Positions 39,516 to 50,044 of a stretch of DNA of 64,000 nucleotides are shown piece after piece. The translations under genes and the position numbers were made by a program. Source of the stretch: Diplonema papillatum (taxonomy: Eukaryota; Euglenozoa; Diplonemea; Diplonemida; Diplonemidae); NCBI GenBank assembly GCA_030068145.1, contig JAPJBO010000756.1:1-64000 (forward strand), read 5' to 3'. Within the stretch, counting starts at the first letter, position 1; each line of letters begins with the position of its first letter. The notes under the pieces are model-generated. The model saw only the letters and a list, made by a program, of their open reading frames with translations. It searched no databases and was not told the DNA's origin.

Positions 39516-39737
39516 AATTTAAACGCGCCGGTTTGAAGACCCCTGGCGCCCCTGTCCACCAACACCCCCAAAAAGCCCCAAACCCTTTAACTAACTCCAA
39601 AGCCCCCGCAGTCTGAGGGAAACATGAGACCTATGCCCCTCAAGAACCACCAAAAAAAAAAAGGACACCCCAAGGCCAGTTCCCCGTAGTTCCCCCGTAG
39701 TACCCCATGGTTATACCGATCACACCATGTTTTGTAG

Positions 39738-39925
39738 TTTTGTTGTTTTTCACATAAGCGCGCCAACTTGGAAGGAATTGCTCGACGAAGCTGCCAGATA
39801 ACGAACCGACGGACGTGAGTCATGTGGGTCTACCCCTCACACGACAAGACACACAAACACAACAGGTCGAAAGTCCTGAGTGAGATAACAACACACGGTG
39901 GTGTAAGCGAAAGAACAAAATCCTT
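39738..39925 (+). repeat. Dispersed repeat family F copy 1
   Basis: TTTTTCACATAAGCGCGCCAACTTGG through AACACACGGTGGTGTAAGCG. A second copy lies at 40,290-40,490 and an inverted one at 51,715-51,885. Confidence 0.8.
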
Positions 39926-40102
39926 CGTCTGCTGCGTATGTGTGTTACGGACCACGTTTTTACGTGGTGCTTCCGTTCTCGGAAGTACGACCACGCTTGT
40001 GCGTGTGTGTGTGTGTGTTTCGGGTGCGTGTGTGCGGTTTACTTGTGCACGCTACACGTATTCCCGCACATCTTCGCTACAAACTTGCTCTCCCTTCCAC
40101 AG

Positions 40103-40246
40103 GTACTCTCTATCGTCTACGCCACCTCCGATGACGCAGACGTCTGCACCTATGACATGCTGACCACGTGGCTGTACATAGCCCTGATGATAAGCGTCGT
40201 CAACATAGCGTTCGCGGTGTATTTATACTGGCGGGTGTACCAGAAG
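40103..40246 (+). CDS. Membrane-protein gene, exon-like segment 1
   Basis: Preceded by a pyrimidine-rich acceptor (CTCTCCCTTCCACAG) and followed by AAG|GTGCAG, this 48-codon phase-0 segment encodes VLSIVYATSDDADVCTYDML and then a strong membrane span ending in YLYWRVYQK. The C-x-Y-D box before the span recurs in the two segments downstream. The upstream exons are not identified. Confidence 0.5.
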
Positions 40247-40289
40247 GTGCAGCAGATGACGATAACCAGCGCAGTTTGGAAGTATGGGC

Positions 40290-40490
40290 CCTTCTTGTTT
40301 TACATAAGCGCCAGCTTGGAAGGAAATGCTCGACAATAGCTGCCAGACAAAGAACCGAAGGGATCCCAAGTGCTGTAACTACCGAACCACGTGCTGAACG
40401 GACGTGGGGTCATGCGGGTCTACGACAAAACACACAAAAGTCCTGAGTGAGAAAACAACACACGGTGGTGTAAGCTAAGAACAAATGAAC
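40290..40490 (+). repeat. Dispersed repeat family F copy 2
   Basis: TTTTACATAAGCGCCAGCTTGG through AACACACGGTGGTGTAAGC; it follows exon-like segment 1, as copy 1 precedes it. Confidence 0.8.
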
Positions 40491-41001
40491 GACACATATA
40501 TTCTAGTTTGCATGCATCACGCAGCAGGCAGGATTAAAAGGCCTTCATGCATAGACACAAAGATAGCTCAAACCATCTGCAGAATAACACGAAAAGCCTC
40601 TAGGCAAAAAGCCTTTTTCACTGGTGTGGTCGGTGGGCCAGTTCCCCGTAGTTCCCCCGTAGTTCAACCAGGGGGGGGGGGTGTCGTTTTTTTTTTTGCT
40701 TTTTCAGTTTTTGCTGAGTACTTCAGGGCTGTGATTCTTGATCTTGGTGAGCACTTCCTAGCGACTTTGCACCTTTCTGTCACACAATGTGGACAATTCT
40801 GATGATATTTGGCCCACGAAGGTCGGAAAGCCAAGAGGATGAAGAAGAAGACACTGCGTAAAAACAAAATAAAACGACCAAAAAACAAGACGACACACGT
40901 TCTCCGGAAATTGGAAAGCGAAATTTGTGGGATCTCGACGGTCAAACGGTTCCAACATCTTGATGAAATAACCCAGTCTGCAAACCTGTGACGTTTCTGC
41001 G

Positions 41002-43362
41002 CTACATCTCCTCGCTGCTTTCACTATCCTCGCTATTAGCTGTCTCGAAGCGCACCTTTTTCAGGGGGGGCTCGTCTTCTTGGGGTTGCTTCTTTCGCTG
41101 CCGGGAGGGAGACCTCGGACGCGGCAAAGCCTCGGGTTCTTCGGTTTTTGCATCCTTCTGTTCCAGGTCATGGAGCAACTTGCCAGCAACAACATTAGCC
41201 CGGAATCGCATGCTTCGGGCAAGGGCGTGCTGTTTTAGCTCGTCAAGAAGCAACTTCTCATCAGCTTCCTGACATGCAGACACAAGCTTGTCTTTGCTCC
41301 AGTTTTGGCAGGACTTGATACCTCGCCGTTCAGCTTGCTGCACAAGCGCATCCTTTCGCCAATGACTGTCTGCATCGAATCGCCAAGGAATCCTTTTGAT
41401 GAAGTCATTGCGTTCTGCCTGCCACTTTTTCCTGTCGTCATGAGAAACTTGCTTCGCCTTGTAGTGGGTCAACTTCAGCAAACCGCATCGGTCTTTCCTC
41501 GCCTGGATAGTTTCTATCCTTTGCGCAGCATATTGCTGAATTGTCTTTGGGTAGGGCTGGTGAATGCTCAGGTGAGCGTTGGTGCTCGATAGCTTTGCCC
41601 TGATGCATTCATCGCGGATGCGCGTGTTTGTCTGCTGTTGCAGGTGACGTTTCATGGATCCAACGGTGCCCTCTATGAGACTCGGTCCTAGCTTTACGGG
41701 TCTTGGGGTATCCGCTGTTGCCTTGCTGTACATGGTCAGCTCTGCAACAATGCCGCAGGCAAACCTGTGGGCAACAGAAGACAGGAAAGCTGAATCTGTT
41801 GCCTCGTCTATGGGTTTAATGGTTGGCATCTGCACGCCGGGACCTCCGTAATAGCTCGCAATAGAGCCAGCCGCGTCTAAGTGGGCTTTCATACGCCGAA
41901 TGAACTGCTGAACGGAGTTCCGCTGGCACACAAACTTTACTTCCGGGGCCTTCGTAGGAAATGTCACACCTCGTCTCGCTTTTTCCATCCACAGCGGATT
42001 CCCGAAAATGTCCTTTCCAGTTCGAATTTTTGTGAAATAGAGACCCAGGGTAGCCATCAAATCGCTGGCAAAGCCGGCAGTAAAGTCGTCGTCGAGTACT
42101 TCTTCCCCAGCGTACTGCCAGATTCGCCTCAACGCCGGATATGCAATGATCTCAAATGCTAAACCTATTCGACGGAAGCGCTCCTGGGTACCACGAGGAG
42201 TCAGGTACATGACGATATTCTTCTTTTTTTTCGAATACTCTGTCGTTTCATCAAAGCTGCCGAGGAAGTCCAAGTACCATCCCAATAGGGTCTTCTGACC
42301 AACGGTGCATGATAGAGACCACGCGGCTGCCCAGGACGTTCCGAATCTCCCTGTCGTCGCCCTCTGCCACAACACACCTTTCAACTCCGGGCCGCCCTGT
42401 TCCCGCAGCCATACAGCAAATGCAGGTGAAGATGCCACGTCGTTCGCTGCTGCACACAGGAACGTCATCTCCTTCCCAATCTTGAGCTCGGTCACAACCC
42501 TGCTCATCGTCCGATGCAACCTGTGCACTGGTTCGTATACCCGGGGTTGTTTGAGGCCCCCCACACCTGCTCCGCGGTCCGTAAACATACAGCAGAAGCG
42601 GTCTTGCTCGAAAAAGGCATCAGGGCCGAGAACGCCAAGCCCTCGAAGTTCTTGCGTGAGAGACGAGAAGTAGCAACAGATTTCTGTCACTGCGTCTTCC
42701 ACCATGCTGCCATCGTGCACGGTTGAAAGGCACGCCTTCAGGAAATGGTGCCTTTGTGATGTTCCTTGCATCCAAGTTGCTGTCAAGTGGATTGCATGCC
42801 AATTCTCGTTAACAGGTGTGCTATCGTGCTGCAAGGCGACATCCTTGTCTTCGATGGCACACAAAAACGAGATATCACGCGCAACCAGGTTGCTCTGCCA
42901 TGCTCGCTCAACCCTGAAACGACTCACTTTTACTCGCTGGATAATGAGGAGTACCCGGGGTATGCGTCGGATCTTGACATCTTCCGCCATCAGGCTGTCT
43001 ACGATACCTCGCAGTTCTCCGTCGGCCAGGCCTCCGCCGTCCGTCACCACAGCGCGATTCTTGTCGAGGACTGGTACAAGCACGCAATGGCCGCAACTGA
43101 GCTTCCACAAGTCCTCTCTGAGAACAACAGGACAGTCGGCCAGACAAACTGTTGAAGGGGGGCCGGTAGCGAGGCGCACATATGTCCCAGCAAGCGCGTA
43201 GCCAACCGACTTCGCAAGTCCTACGATAGCGTTCCAGTCAGCATTCTCGACGAGAAAACCTTCATGGCGCATTCCACACGGCTTCACGAAAGTAACGTCA
43301 ATCTTCATCTCCCCGTTGTTCCAGGCTTTCCTGACTCGCTCTCGTTCCTTTTCCTGCAACAA
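41002..43362 (-). CDS. Transposase, copy B
   Basis: 786 residues, the same protein as at 35,451-37,811, with HDSTPVN and FTDRGAG boxes and a SAP-like C-terminal segment. Intact, so this copy could supply transposase. Confidence 0.7.
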   Translation of the reverse strand: MLQEKERERVRKAWNNGEMKIDVTFVKPCGMRHEGFLVENADWNAIVGLAKSVGYALAGTYVRLATGPPSTVCLADCPVVLREDLWKLSCGHCVLVPVLDKNRAVVTDGGGLADGELRGIVDSLMAEDVKIRRIPRVLLIIQRVKVSRFRVERAWQSNLVARDISFLCAIEDKDVALQHDSTPVNENWHAIHLTATWMQGTSQRHHFLKACLSTVHDGSMVEDAVTEICCYFSSLTQELRGLGVLGPDAFFEQDRFCCMFTDRGAGVGGLKQPRVYEPVHRLHRTMSRVVTELKIGKEMTFLCAAANDVASSPAFAVWLREQGGPELKGVLWQRATTGRFGTSWAAAWSLSCTVGQKTLLGWYLDFLGSFDETTEYSKKKKNIVMYLTPRGTQERFRRIGLAFEIIAYPALRRIWQYAGEEVLDDDFTAGFASDLMATLGLYFTKIRTGKDIFGNPLWMEKARRGVTFPTKAPEVKFVCQRNSVQQFIRRMKAHLDAAGSIASYYGGPGVQMPTIKPIDEATDSAFLSSVAHRFACGIVAELTMYSKATADTPRPVKLGPSLIEGTVGSMKRHLQQQTNTRIRDECIRAKLSSTNAHLSIHQPYPKTIQQYAAQRIETIQARKDRCGLLKLTHYKAKQVSHDDRKKWQAERNDFIKRIPWRFDADSHWRKDALVQQAERRGIKSCQNWSKDKLVSACQEADEKLLLDELKQHALARSMRFRANVVAGKLLHDLEQKDAKTEEPEALPRPRSPSRQRKKQPQEDEPPLKKVRFETANSEDSESSEEM

Positions 43363-43574
43363 ACCCCTGCATTGGTTTTGAACACACCGACATTACAAAC
43401 GTTAATTTCTCTTCGTCAGCTAGTCGAATACCCGAGTTGCCGCCGGATAGACAGGCCGTCGCTTCCAATGGACATCCAGAACAAAAGAGAATTGAGACAA
43501 CAAAAAACTATAATTGATCGTCGGGAACACACAAAAAAAGAAATGCCTTTACGATGGAGGCTATCACCAGAAAG

Positions 43575-44518
43575 CTAGATTTTTGCCTCTTTGCGTGGGT
43601 TCTCGACCTCTGCTTCCTCGTCTGCCTTTCGTTTGAAGCCAACCATTTCAAACATCTTTTTGGCGTTGGCCTTTTCTTGTTCGGACATGCCCCTTGTGAG
43701 ATCCTTCCTGGCCGCCACCTTCTTCTTATTTTTAGCAGCTTCTTTTTCTCTGAAAGCTTTTAGGTCTGCTTTCGCGTTCTTTGACAGAACTTCGGGCATC
43801 GACAACCGTGTCGTACAAACGACGTCCCGTCAGAAAGCCTGTCCGGCGGGTTGCTGACCTTTGTGCCACAAATACAAAGCACCCAAGAGGGTCCGAACTT
43901 CAGCCCCACCTTGCCGAACCTGTCACACAGCGCCTCCTCCAACTTGTTCGTAATCATCGAGCTACTGTCCGCCCGCGATGTGTATGAGTTGTCGTGCACT
44001 TCCGCGTCGTGTGTTAGCAGGTGCTTTCGGACGTGCTTTGCCGAGTGCTTTTTCAGCTCCAAACGGACCACTATATGGAGGTTCAACTTCTTTTCGACGA
44101 CCTTTTGTAGTCCCGCGTCGTTGAGCACTTCCGTCTCGTCGTCGCGCTCCTTATAAAACCAGCGACGTGCGACACCGGTAGCCCCCCTAAGGAAAGGAGC
44201 GTCTTTCTTTTCTGCAAGCTGGTTTCCGCATTCCAGCAGGTGCGGCCGTATTGTGGACTCGTGGAACGTTTGCAGCGAGCCGTTAGTCATAAAGTCGGCG
44301 TTGTACTTCATGTCTTCTTCCTTCAGGTCGATGGTGTCGCTTTCTTCGGTCTCGCTGTTGTCGTTCTCCTCACGCTCTTCCGTCGTGCGGACTTGGAGAT
44401 ATTTCGTAAAGCAGTGAAACGTAACGCCGATACAGAATTGCATTTTACGCTTTTGAATTTTATTTCGTGCCTTTATTTGGGTAATTTCTTTTGTAGCCAG
44501 TTCAATGGAAACGATCAT
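43575..44518 (-). pseudogene. Transposon accessory gene, copy B, frameshifted
   Basis: Matches the 317-residue ORF of copy A but lacks 10 bases (CTTCTTGGCG on the plus strand) near 43,788. The N-terminal 252 residues and the C-terminal 70 residues therefore lie in different frames. Confidence 0.85.
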
Positions 44519-44724
44519 TTTACGAGAGAGATGATTTGCGCTTTATTTAGAGTTCGAGCTCGCTTGAGATTCCGGATGCAAAAGTCACCTGTAAGGCGAT
44601 TGCATCGTATTGGGGTCGCATTTCGTTTAGGCTACAGCAGCAGATGTTAGAACACAGAGAAGCATTTCATAAAGCTGTCTAGCTTTATTATGCAATGCTT
44701 CTCTGTTAAATTTAGGGTCAACGA

Positions 44725-45120
44725 CAAAACGGATTCTATATAACTGGATTACGACAAAGTGGATTCATAATCCACTTTGTCGAGACAAATTGGATTATAA
44801 TCCACTTTGTCGCGACAAAGTGGATTATTAGTGGATTATAATCCAGTAATAATCCACTTTGTCGCTTTTGATAATCCACTTTGTCGCTTCTGACAACCGG
44901 CATGAATTATATAGGGGGACCCTTTCACAAAAAGTTCCCACAGGGAAAGTGACTATTTTGAGCTGTTTGAGTTCATTGAAACCATCAAAAGTGAGCTTAG
45001 GTCCGTCATACGGGGCGACAAAGTGGATTAGGCGACAAAGTGGATTGGCGACAAAGTGGATTATAATCCACTTTGTCGTAATCCAGTTATATAGAATCCA
45101 CTTTGTCGTTTTCCCTAAAT
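44725..45120. repeat. Palindromic CGACAAAGTGGATTATAATC repeats, copy B
   Basis: As in copy A but with about 70 extra bases of the same units near 44,765-44,830, which accounts for most of the length difference between copies. Confidence 0.8.
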
Positions 45121-45436
45121 TTAAACGCGCCGGTTTGAAGACCCCTGGCGCCCCTGTCCACCAACACCCCCAAAAAGCCCCAAACCCTCTAACTAACTCC
45201 AAAGCCCCCGCAGTCTGAGGGAAACATGAGACCTATGCCCCTCAAGTACCACCAAAAAAAAAAAGGACACCCCAAGGCCAGTTCCCCGTAGTTCCCCCGT
45301 AGTACCCCATGGCTATACCGATCACACCATTCACACTTCTTCTTTTTACCTGTTTTGTCAAGAGCTTAGACTCTCTAGCTTTCGTCGAAACAAATATCGG
45401 GCTGCCTCTTTTAGTATTTTGTTTACACACAAACAG

Positions 45437-45570
45437 GATTTTTGCGTACGATGTCGGCGTTTGCTTGTACATCTGTTTCTTCGTCTTCATCATCGTGTGG
45501 TGCTCGTTGGCTGGCAAGTACGGCAACGACGAAGAAGAATGGGAAGTTGACGGCCCAGTCGTCGTATGTC
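45437..45570 (+). CDS. Membrane-protein gene, exon-like segment 2
   Basis: After ACACAAACAG the frame reads IFAYDVGVCLYICFFVFIIV, a membrane span introduced by a Y-D box as in segment 1, and continues CSLAGKYGNDEEEW. The 3' border is uncertain (a GTACGG at about 45,519 is possible). Its phase does not match segment 1 directly, so another exon may lie between. Confidence 0.4.
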
Positions 45571-45814
45571 GTCAACACTTTCAGCACTGGGGGCCTGTGT
45601 TTCTTGCTCCCTGTTGTTCAACTGCACCTGTCGGTTTGACCTCACCGATATAACTCACCGTGAGATGCGCAATCCTTATTGCCCCACCGAGTGCTTCTCT
45701 CGTCGTCCTGATGCTTGAAGTTCTCAGAGGATAGCATCTTGGCTCATGTGACTGAGGGAAATGCTTCGGTGCGAGCAGGGGAAGCTTCGTTCGCTCAGGT
45801 AGGCGAATCTTAGC

Positions 45815-45915
45815 GCGAATGTGGCCGAAGGCGTTTTCACCAGAAAAAAAAAACGTTTGTCACCGTCGCGGGTCGAAATAAGCACAAGGCAGCCCCTCGT
45901 GTATTTTCTCTGTGT
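45815..45915 (+). repeat. Dispersed repeat family A fragment
   Basis: GTCGAAATAAGCACAAGGCAGCCCCT-like block (here GGTCGAAATAAGCACAAGG) and TATTTTCT, matching the 3' part of the 57.6-kb copy. Confidence 0.55.
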
Positions 45916-45969
45916 GCTTGTGGTGATTTTCCCCATCTGCACCAACAATTCGCACCCCACCGACTACAG

Positions 45970-46196
45970 ACAGAGGCGTGCGAGGAGACTTACGACAACA
46001 TCATCAACATTGTGGTAATCTTCGTGGTGTACATGTCCCTCGGCGGCTGCGTGATGCTCTTCTCGCTGTTCACGGAGTGCTGCAAGACGCCTCGGTGGAA
46101 GCAGGAGCAGCCGCAGGCGCATCATGGCCCGGGCGCGCAGCAGCCGTACCCTCAGCATGGAGGCCACAACCCGGGGCACTATCCCGCCCACCAGCC

Positions 46197-46234
<38 letters not shown>

Positions 46235-46542
46235 GTTACTACCAGGGGCACCCGCCCCCGCCGCAGCAGCAGCCGCAGCCGCAGTACCCCCCCCAGCACC
46301 CCCCTCAGCACGCGCACCAGCCGGCACCGGTCGTCGAGCCCCACCGCGACCAGCAGCCGCAGCAGCACCAGCCGCCGCCTCCCTTGCAGCAACCCAACTA
46401 CCAGCACCAGCAGCCGCAGCAGCAGCCGCCGCCGCCGCAGCAGCAGCAGCCGCCGCAGGAGAAGAAGTCCGTGGGCGCAAAAGTCGGACACGTGGTCGGC
46501 AGCGGCATCGACAAGATCTTCGGAGGGGGCGGCCGCAAGTGA
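45970..46542 (+). CDS. Membrane-protein gene, last exon, Pro/Gln/His-rich tail
   Basis: Starts after CTACAG with TEACEETYDNIINIVVIFVV, again a C..Y-D box and a membrane span (to about LFSLFTECC). About 125 residues rich in Gln, Pro and His follow, ending SVGAKVGHVVGSGIDKIFGG. The Cys pair after the span could be palmitoylated (inference). Taken with segments 1 and 2, the gene would encode a multi-span protein with a cytosolic low-complexity tail. Family unknown. CAG-rich tracts are encoded by many synonymous CAG codons and may be unstable. Confidence 0.6.
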
Positions 46543-46609
46543 TCCGTCGAGTCGTCGGCGCGAAAGTCGAAGTCCGAAGTCCACACCCCCTGACGCTCCT
46601 CCCCCGTCC

Positions 46610-47330
46610 GTGTCCGTCTGCAGACACTCAGGTTCCGCGCTGGTGATAGTCTGCCTTAGTGTGTCCGTGGCTCGAAGAACCGAAACACGGCGCAGACGGC
46701 ACCAGTTACGTTCTTGCAATCCACCTCTTTCCCCCGTCTGTCCTGTCTGCAGACACTCGGTGGTGGTCCGCCTTAGTGCGTCCGTGGCTCCAGAATCCGA
46801 AACACGGCGCAGACAGGACCAGTGCACATTCTTGCAGTTCCCCTCCCCCCCCCCGTCCGTCTTGTCTGCAGACACTCAAATTCCGCGCTGATGATGGTCC
46901 GCCTTATGTGTCCGTGGTTTAAAGGACCGAAACACGGCGCAGACGGGACCAGTGCGGTGTTGAGCACATACCCATTCCAAGCGCGTCCTTGCAATCCCCC
47001 CCGTCTGTCCTGTCTGCAGACACTCAGGTTCCACGCTGGTGGTGGTCCGCCTTAGTGCGTCCGTGGCTCCAAGGTCCGAAACACGGCGCAGACGGGACCA
47101 GTGCACATTCTTGCAGTTCCCCTCCCCCCTCGTCTGTCCTGTCTGCAGACACTCAGGTTCCGCGCTGATGATGGTCCGCCTTATGTGTCCGTGGTTTAAA
47201 GGACCGAAACACGGCGCAGACGGGACCAGTGCGGTGTTGAGCACATACCCATTCCAAGCACGTCCTTGCAATCCCCCCCGTCTGTCCTGTCTGCAGACAC
47301 TCAGGTTCCACGCTGGTGGTGGTCCGCCTT
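46610..47330 (+). repeat. Dispersed repeat family B, tandem array
   Basis: About six units of about 110-140 bp: CTGCAGACACTCAGGTTCC, GGTCCGCCTTA(G)TG(CG)TCCGTGG, AC(C)GAAACACGGCGCAGACGG, CCAGTGC, then CTTGCA. Two subtypes alternate, one ending ACATTCTTGCAGTTCCCC and one ending CATACCCATTCCAAGC. Confidence 0.85.
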
Positions 47331-50044
47331 GCGCGGGTTCCGTTGACAGGAAAGCCTCCGACGCCCTGCGATTTCCACCCGCCACACAGTAGTACAGTAG
47401 TACGGGGGCTGGTTCCTGCATTCTGTAGCGAAAAAAGATCGCGTTGGCAGAAACGGTGGATGATATTTGTCACAGGGTTGGTGGAATGAGAGCGCGAGTC
47501 TGGGAACTCTGGTGATCATTAGATTCACGGCTCAATGAAGCTAGCGCACGAGGTTTGCCTGTTCTCGTAACTATTTCCGATGCCAAATCGATGGTCTGTT
47601 CTACCTCTCAAAGAGGCGAGCCCATCTTCTGCAAGGTGCCCTCTTTACGTGGGTTGGACAACCGCGGGCGAAGCAGCGGTAGCTGAGGCACACACAGTAC
47701 CGCTGCCCTTGCAATCGGAGCGGGGGGCGGGGTGCTGTTGCATCCTCTTCTACTTGCCCCTCTAATATCGCCACGGTTTCCTCATCTCCTCGAGCCTCGC
47801 CAAAACAGCAACCCGGATCCACCCTTCCCACACGCAATGAGAACTACGAAAATCCGAAGAGAGCGAAAATTGGCGTACGCCCCGCCCCCCCTCCCGCCTC
47901 CCGCCCCTTTGTTTCGAACAAGTTGAGCCAGACCTACCCCCTCCCACCATCCCCTCTTACTCTCCTGGAATACATCGAACCCGTCGGCCGGTGTTTCCCG
48001 CGGTCGATCAGGGGGGCCTATCTGGGTTAATCACGGCAATGGTCCTGGCTCGCAGACTGTTGCGCTGCTCGACGGGGGTTTAGGCCAGCGGCGTCCGGGA
48101 TGCGTAGTTGAGCCGGCCGTCCCTATCTCTTGAAACTGCATCGAAGTGCTCTGCCGCTATCACGGTCCACCACGGTCTATCAGGTCCATCCCTAGTGCCT
48201 GGAGAGCTGCATCAAATTGCCCGGTGCTGTATGAACCTTCGAGTGAAAACAGGGTCCGTGGCTCTGCGCTACCGCCCTCACGTTGGTGCGAGTGGTTATT
48301 ATTAGGGGGGGCAGAACTACAGCCGCCGCCGTAGGCCGTGCAATTGCCAAGAAGAAGAGAGCCCTGAAGGTTTCAGGCCAAGAACGCGAATGCTCCACGG
48401 CGATTGTCAGCACTAGTCTGAGGTGGCTACCCCAGACGTACCGTGAAACACCTGTAGACAGGCCCCCGAGAGACCACGCAGTTCCTGGTCCCTCACACCC
48501 GCAGTCTTGAAGCTAGCCCTATCGTGAAGTTGGTAACCGGTATGAGGTGCCAACGACTGAGTACAAACAACACCCTCCCGCTCCTGCCCCTTCACACACA
48601 CCACATACACACGCACACACACTGGGCTAACACCGCGTCGTTACCCATCATTGAATTCCACCCACTCACACGCACTCGACCCCGCGGATGCTCTAGCTAT
48701 GCACTTCTGTTGTTGTTTTGTTTCAAGTCCATAGCTAGAATTGTGTACCCACCCTTTTCCCTCCACCCCATGGGGATTCACCAGTGCTTTTTCTCTCTCT
48801 CTCCAGCAAACTCGTCATCCGCCGCAAAAAAAAAAAAGAAAAAAAAAAAGCACAGCCACGCACAAAACCAGACCCGACTGTACGCATGGTGTTGTCGTGA
48901 ACCGCATGTCAGTTCAACCCCCTAACGGACGGAAGTTTCCCGGGCGCAGAAAGACTTCTGGGAAATTACCCGGACAAGGTGAAAAATTTACGCCTCCCAA
49001 AAATGGGGAACCTGTGGCATTGTATCGTGACGCCTATTCACAGGAGCAAACATCGATCCTTTCTGACGTGCCTTCACTCTTGGGTGTCAAATTCCTGTTT
49101 CGACATAAGTATGCGCGTCCGTAAAGGGTTAAACGCTAAAAAATAAAAGCCGCAGTGGCGTGGCCATGACTATGTGCGTGCAACTGCCTTCAGGTGGGCT
49201 AGTCTGACACTTGCTGTCGTCGGGAAAAAAAAAAAAAAAAAACAGTCTAAAAACGAAGGGTCTCGTGGCTCAGGGCGGCAGCTCAAAACAATAAGCTCAA
49301 TCCTGGGTTCCCGTGCGAAAGTGAATGCAACTTCTTTTGCGTGAAGTAGCAACGATTCTATCGGCTCCCTGCGATGGGAGTGACGTGAATTGCTCAATGA
49401 GTGTGTGGGGGCGATGGAAACCGGGTGCGGGCGTACTGTACTCCTTCCCTTTCCCGTGTCTACCTCCAGGCTGGAGATGAACGAACCTTTGCGTTGCCGG
49501 CACTGAAAAGCGAGCTATGCCACAACACAGCAACTCACCAAAATAACCCGCACCACGTGAAGCACCGCAAGTGCCGCGAAACCCAAGCACCACGCTGCGA
49601 GAAAATACATATAAACGCTGACAACAGACCGGTACGGGCGACAAGGCAACCCCTGCTCAACTTGTAGAACGTGGGGGGCCCAAGACTACACTCCACGAAG
49701 GAATGTACTTGGTGTTCCCGGACATGGCTAGCCATAGCCCATAACGAAAGCGTGCACTAAATATACAACCCGTAACCACATAGCCCTTTCTTGCTCTAAG
49801 AGAACCCATTCATGAACGGTCACACGGAGACCCTAAAACCTCGGATTTTCAAGCGAACTTTAACTCTAATAAACGCTGGAACCCATTCATGAACGGGCAC
49901 ACGGAGACCCTAAAACCCCGGAATTTCAAGCGAACTTTAACTCCAAAAACGAGTGAGCTCCGCCCATCGCTGCACGAACGAAAGAAGGCGCCAGGTTTGA
50001 CCTCAGCACAACCGAACCTCTCGCAGGTTTCGGCAACTGGGAAT
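47331..50044. other. Long spacer without recognised gene
   Basis: Contains homopolymer and pyrimidine tracts (48,830, 49,230), an AC-tract/CATTGAATTCCA linker like that at 30.7 kb (48,590-48,670), and a short direct repeat at 49,805-49,945 (CATTCATGAACGG(T/G)CACACG plus TTTCAAGCGAACTTTAACTC, twice). No coding region can be supported. Confidence 0.5.

Larger units (their letters stand above)
35083..39727 (-). mobile_element. DNA transposon copy A (two genes)
   Basis: 4,645 bp. Ends TGGTGTGGTCGGT (left) and ACCGATCACACCA (right) are 13-bp inverted repeats with one mismatch. GGCCAGTTCCCCGTAGTT lies just inside both ends in the same orientation. It carries a transposase and an accessory ORF, both on the minus strand, and palindromic subterminal repeats near the right end. 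Flanks give only an imperfect target duplication (TGTTT(A) against TGTTT). It is nearly identical to copy B, whose 5-bp duplication is perfect. Confidence 0.88.
40622..45329 (-). mobile_element. DNA transposon copy B, TSD TTCAC
   Basis: 4,708 bp with the same ends as copy A and a perfect 5-bp duplication TTCAC at 40,617-40,621 and 45,330-45,334. The transposase is identical in protein to copy A. It differs by a longer palindromic block and a broken accessory ORF. It sits between exon-like segments of the membrane-protein gene, so it probably lies in an intron. Confidence 0.92.

Noticed and set aside
35083-45329. Virus-like or Polinton-type element
   Set aside because: Each unit is only 4.7 kb with a transposase and one small ORF; no polymerase, capsid or integrase-type genes are visible.
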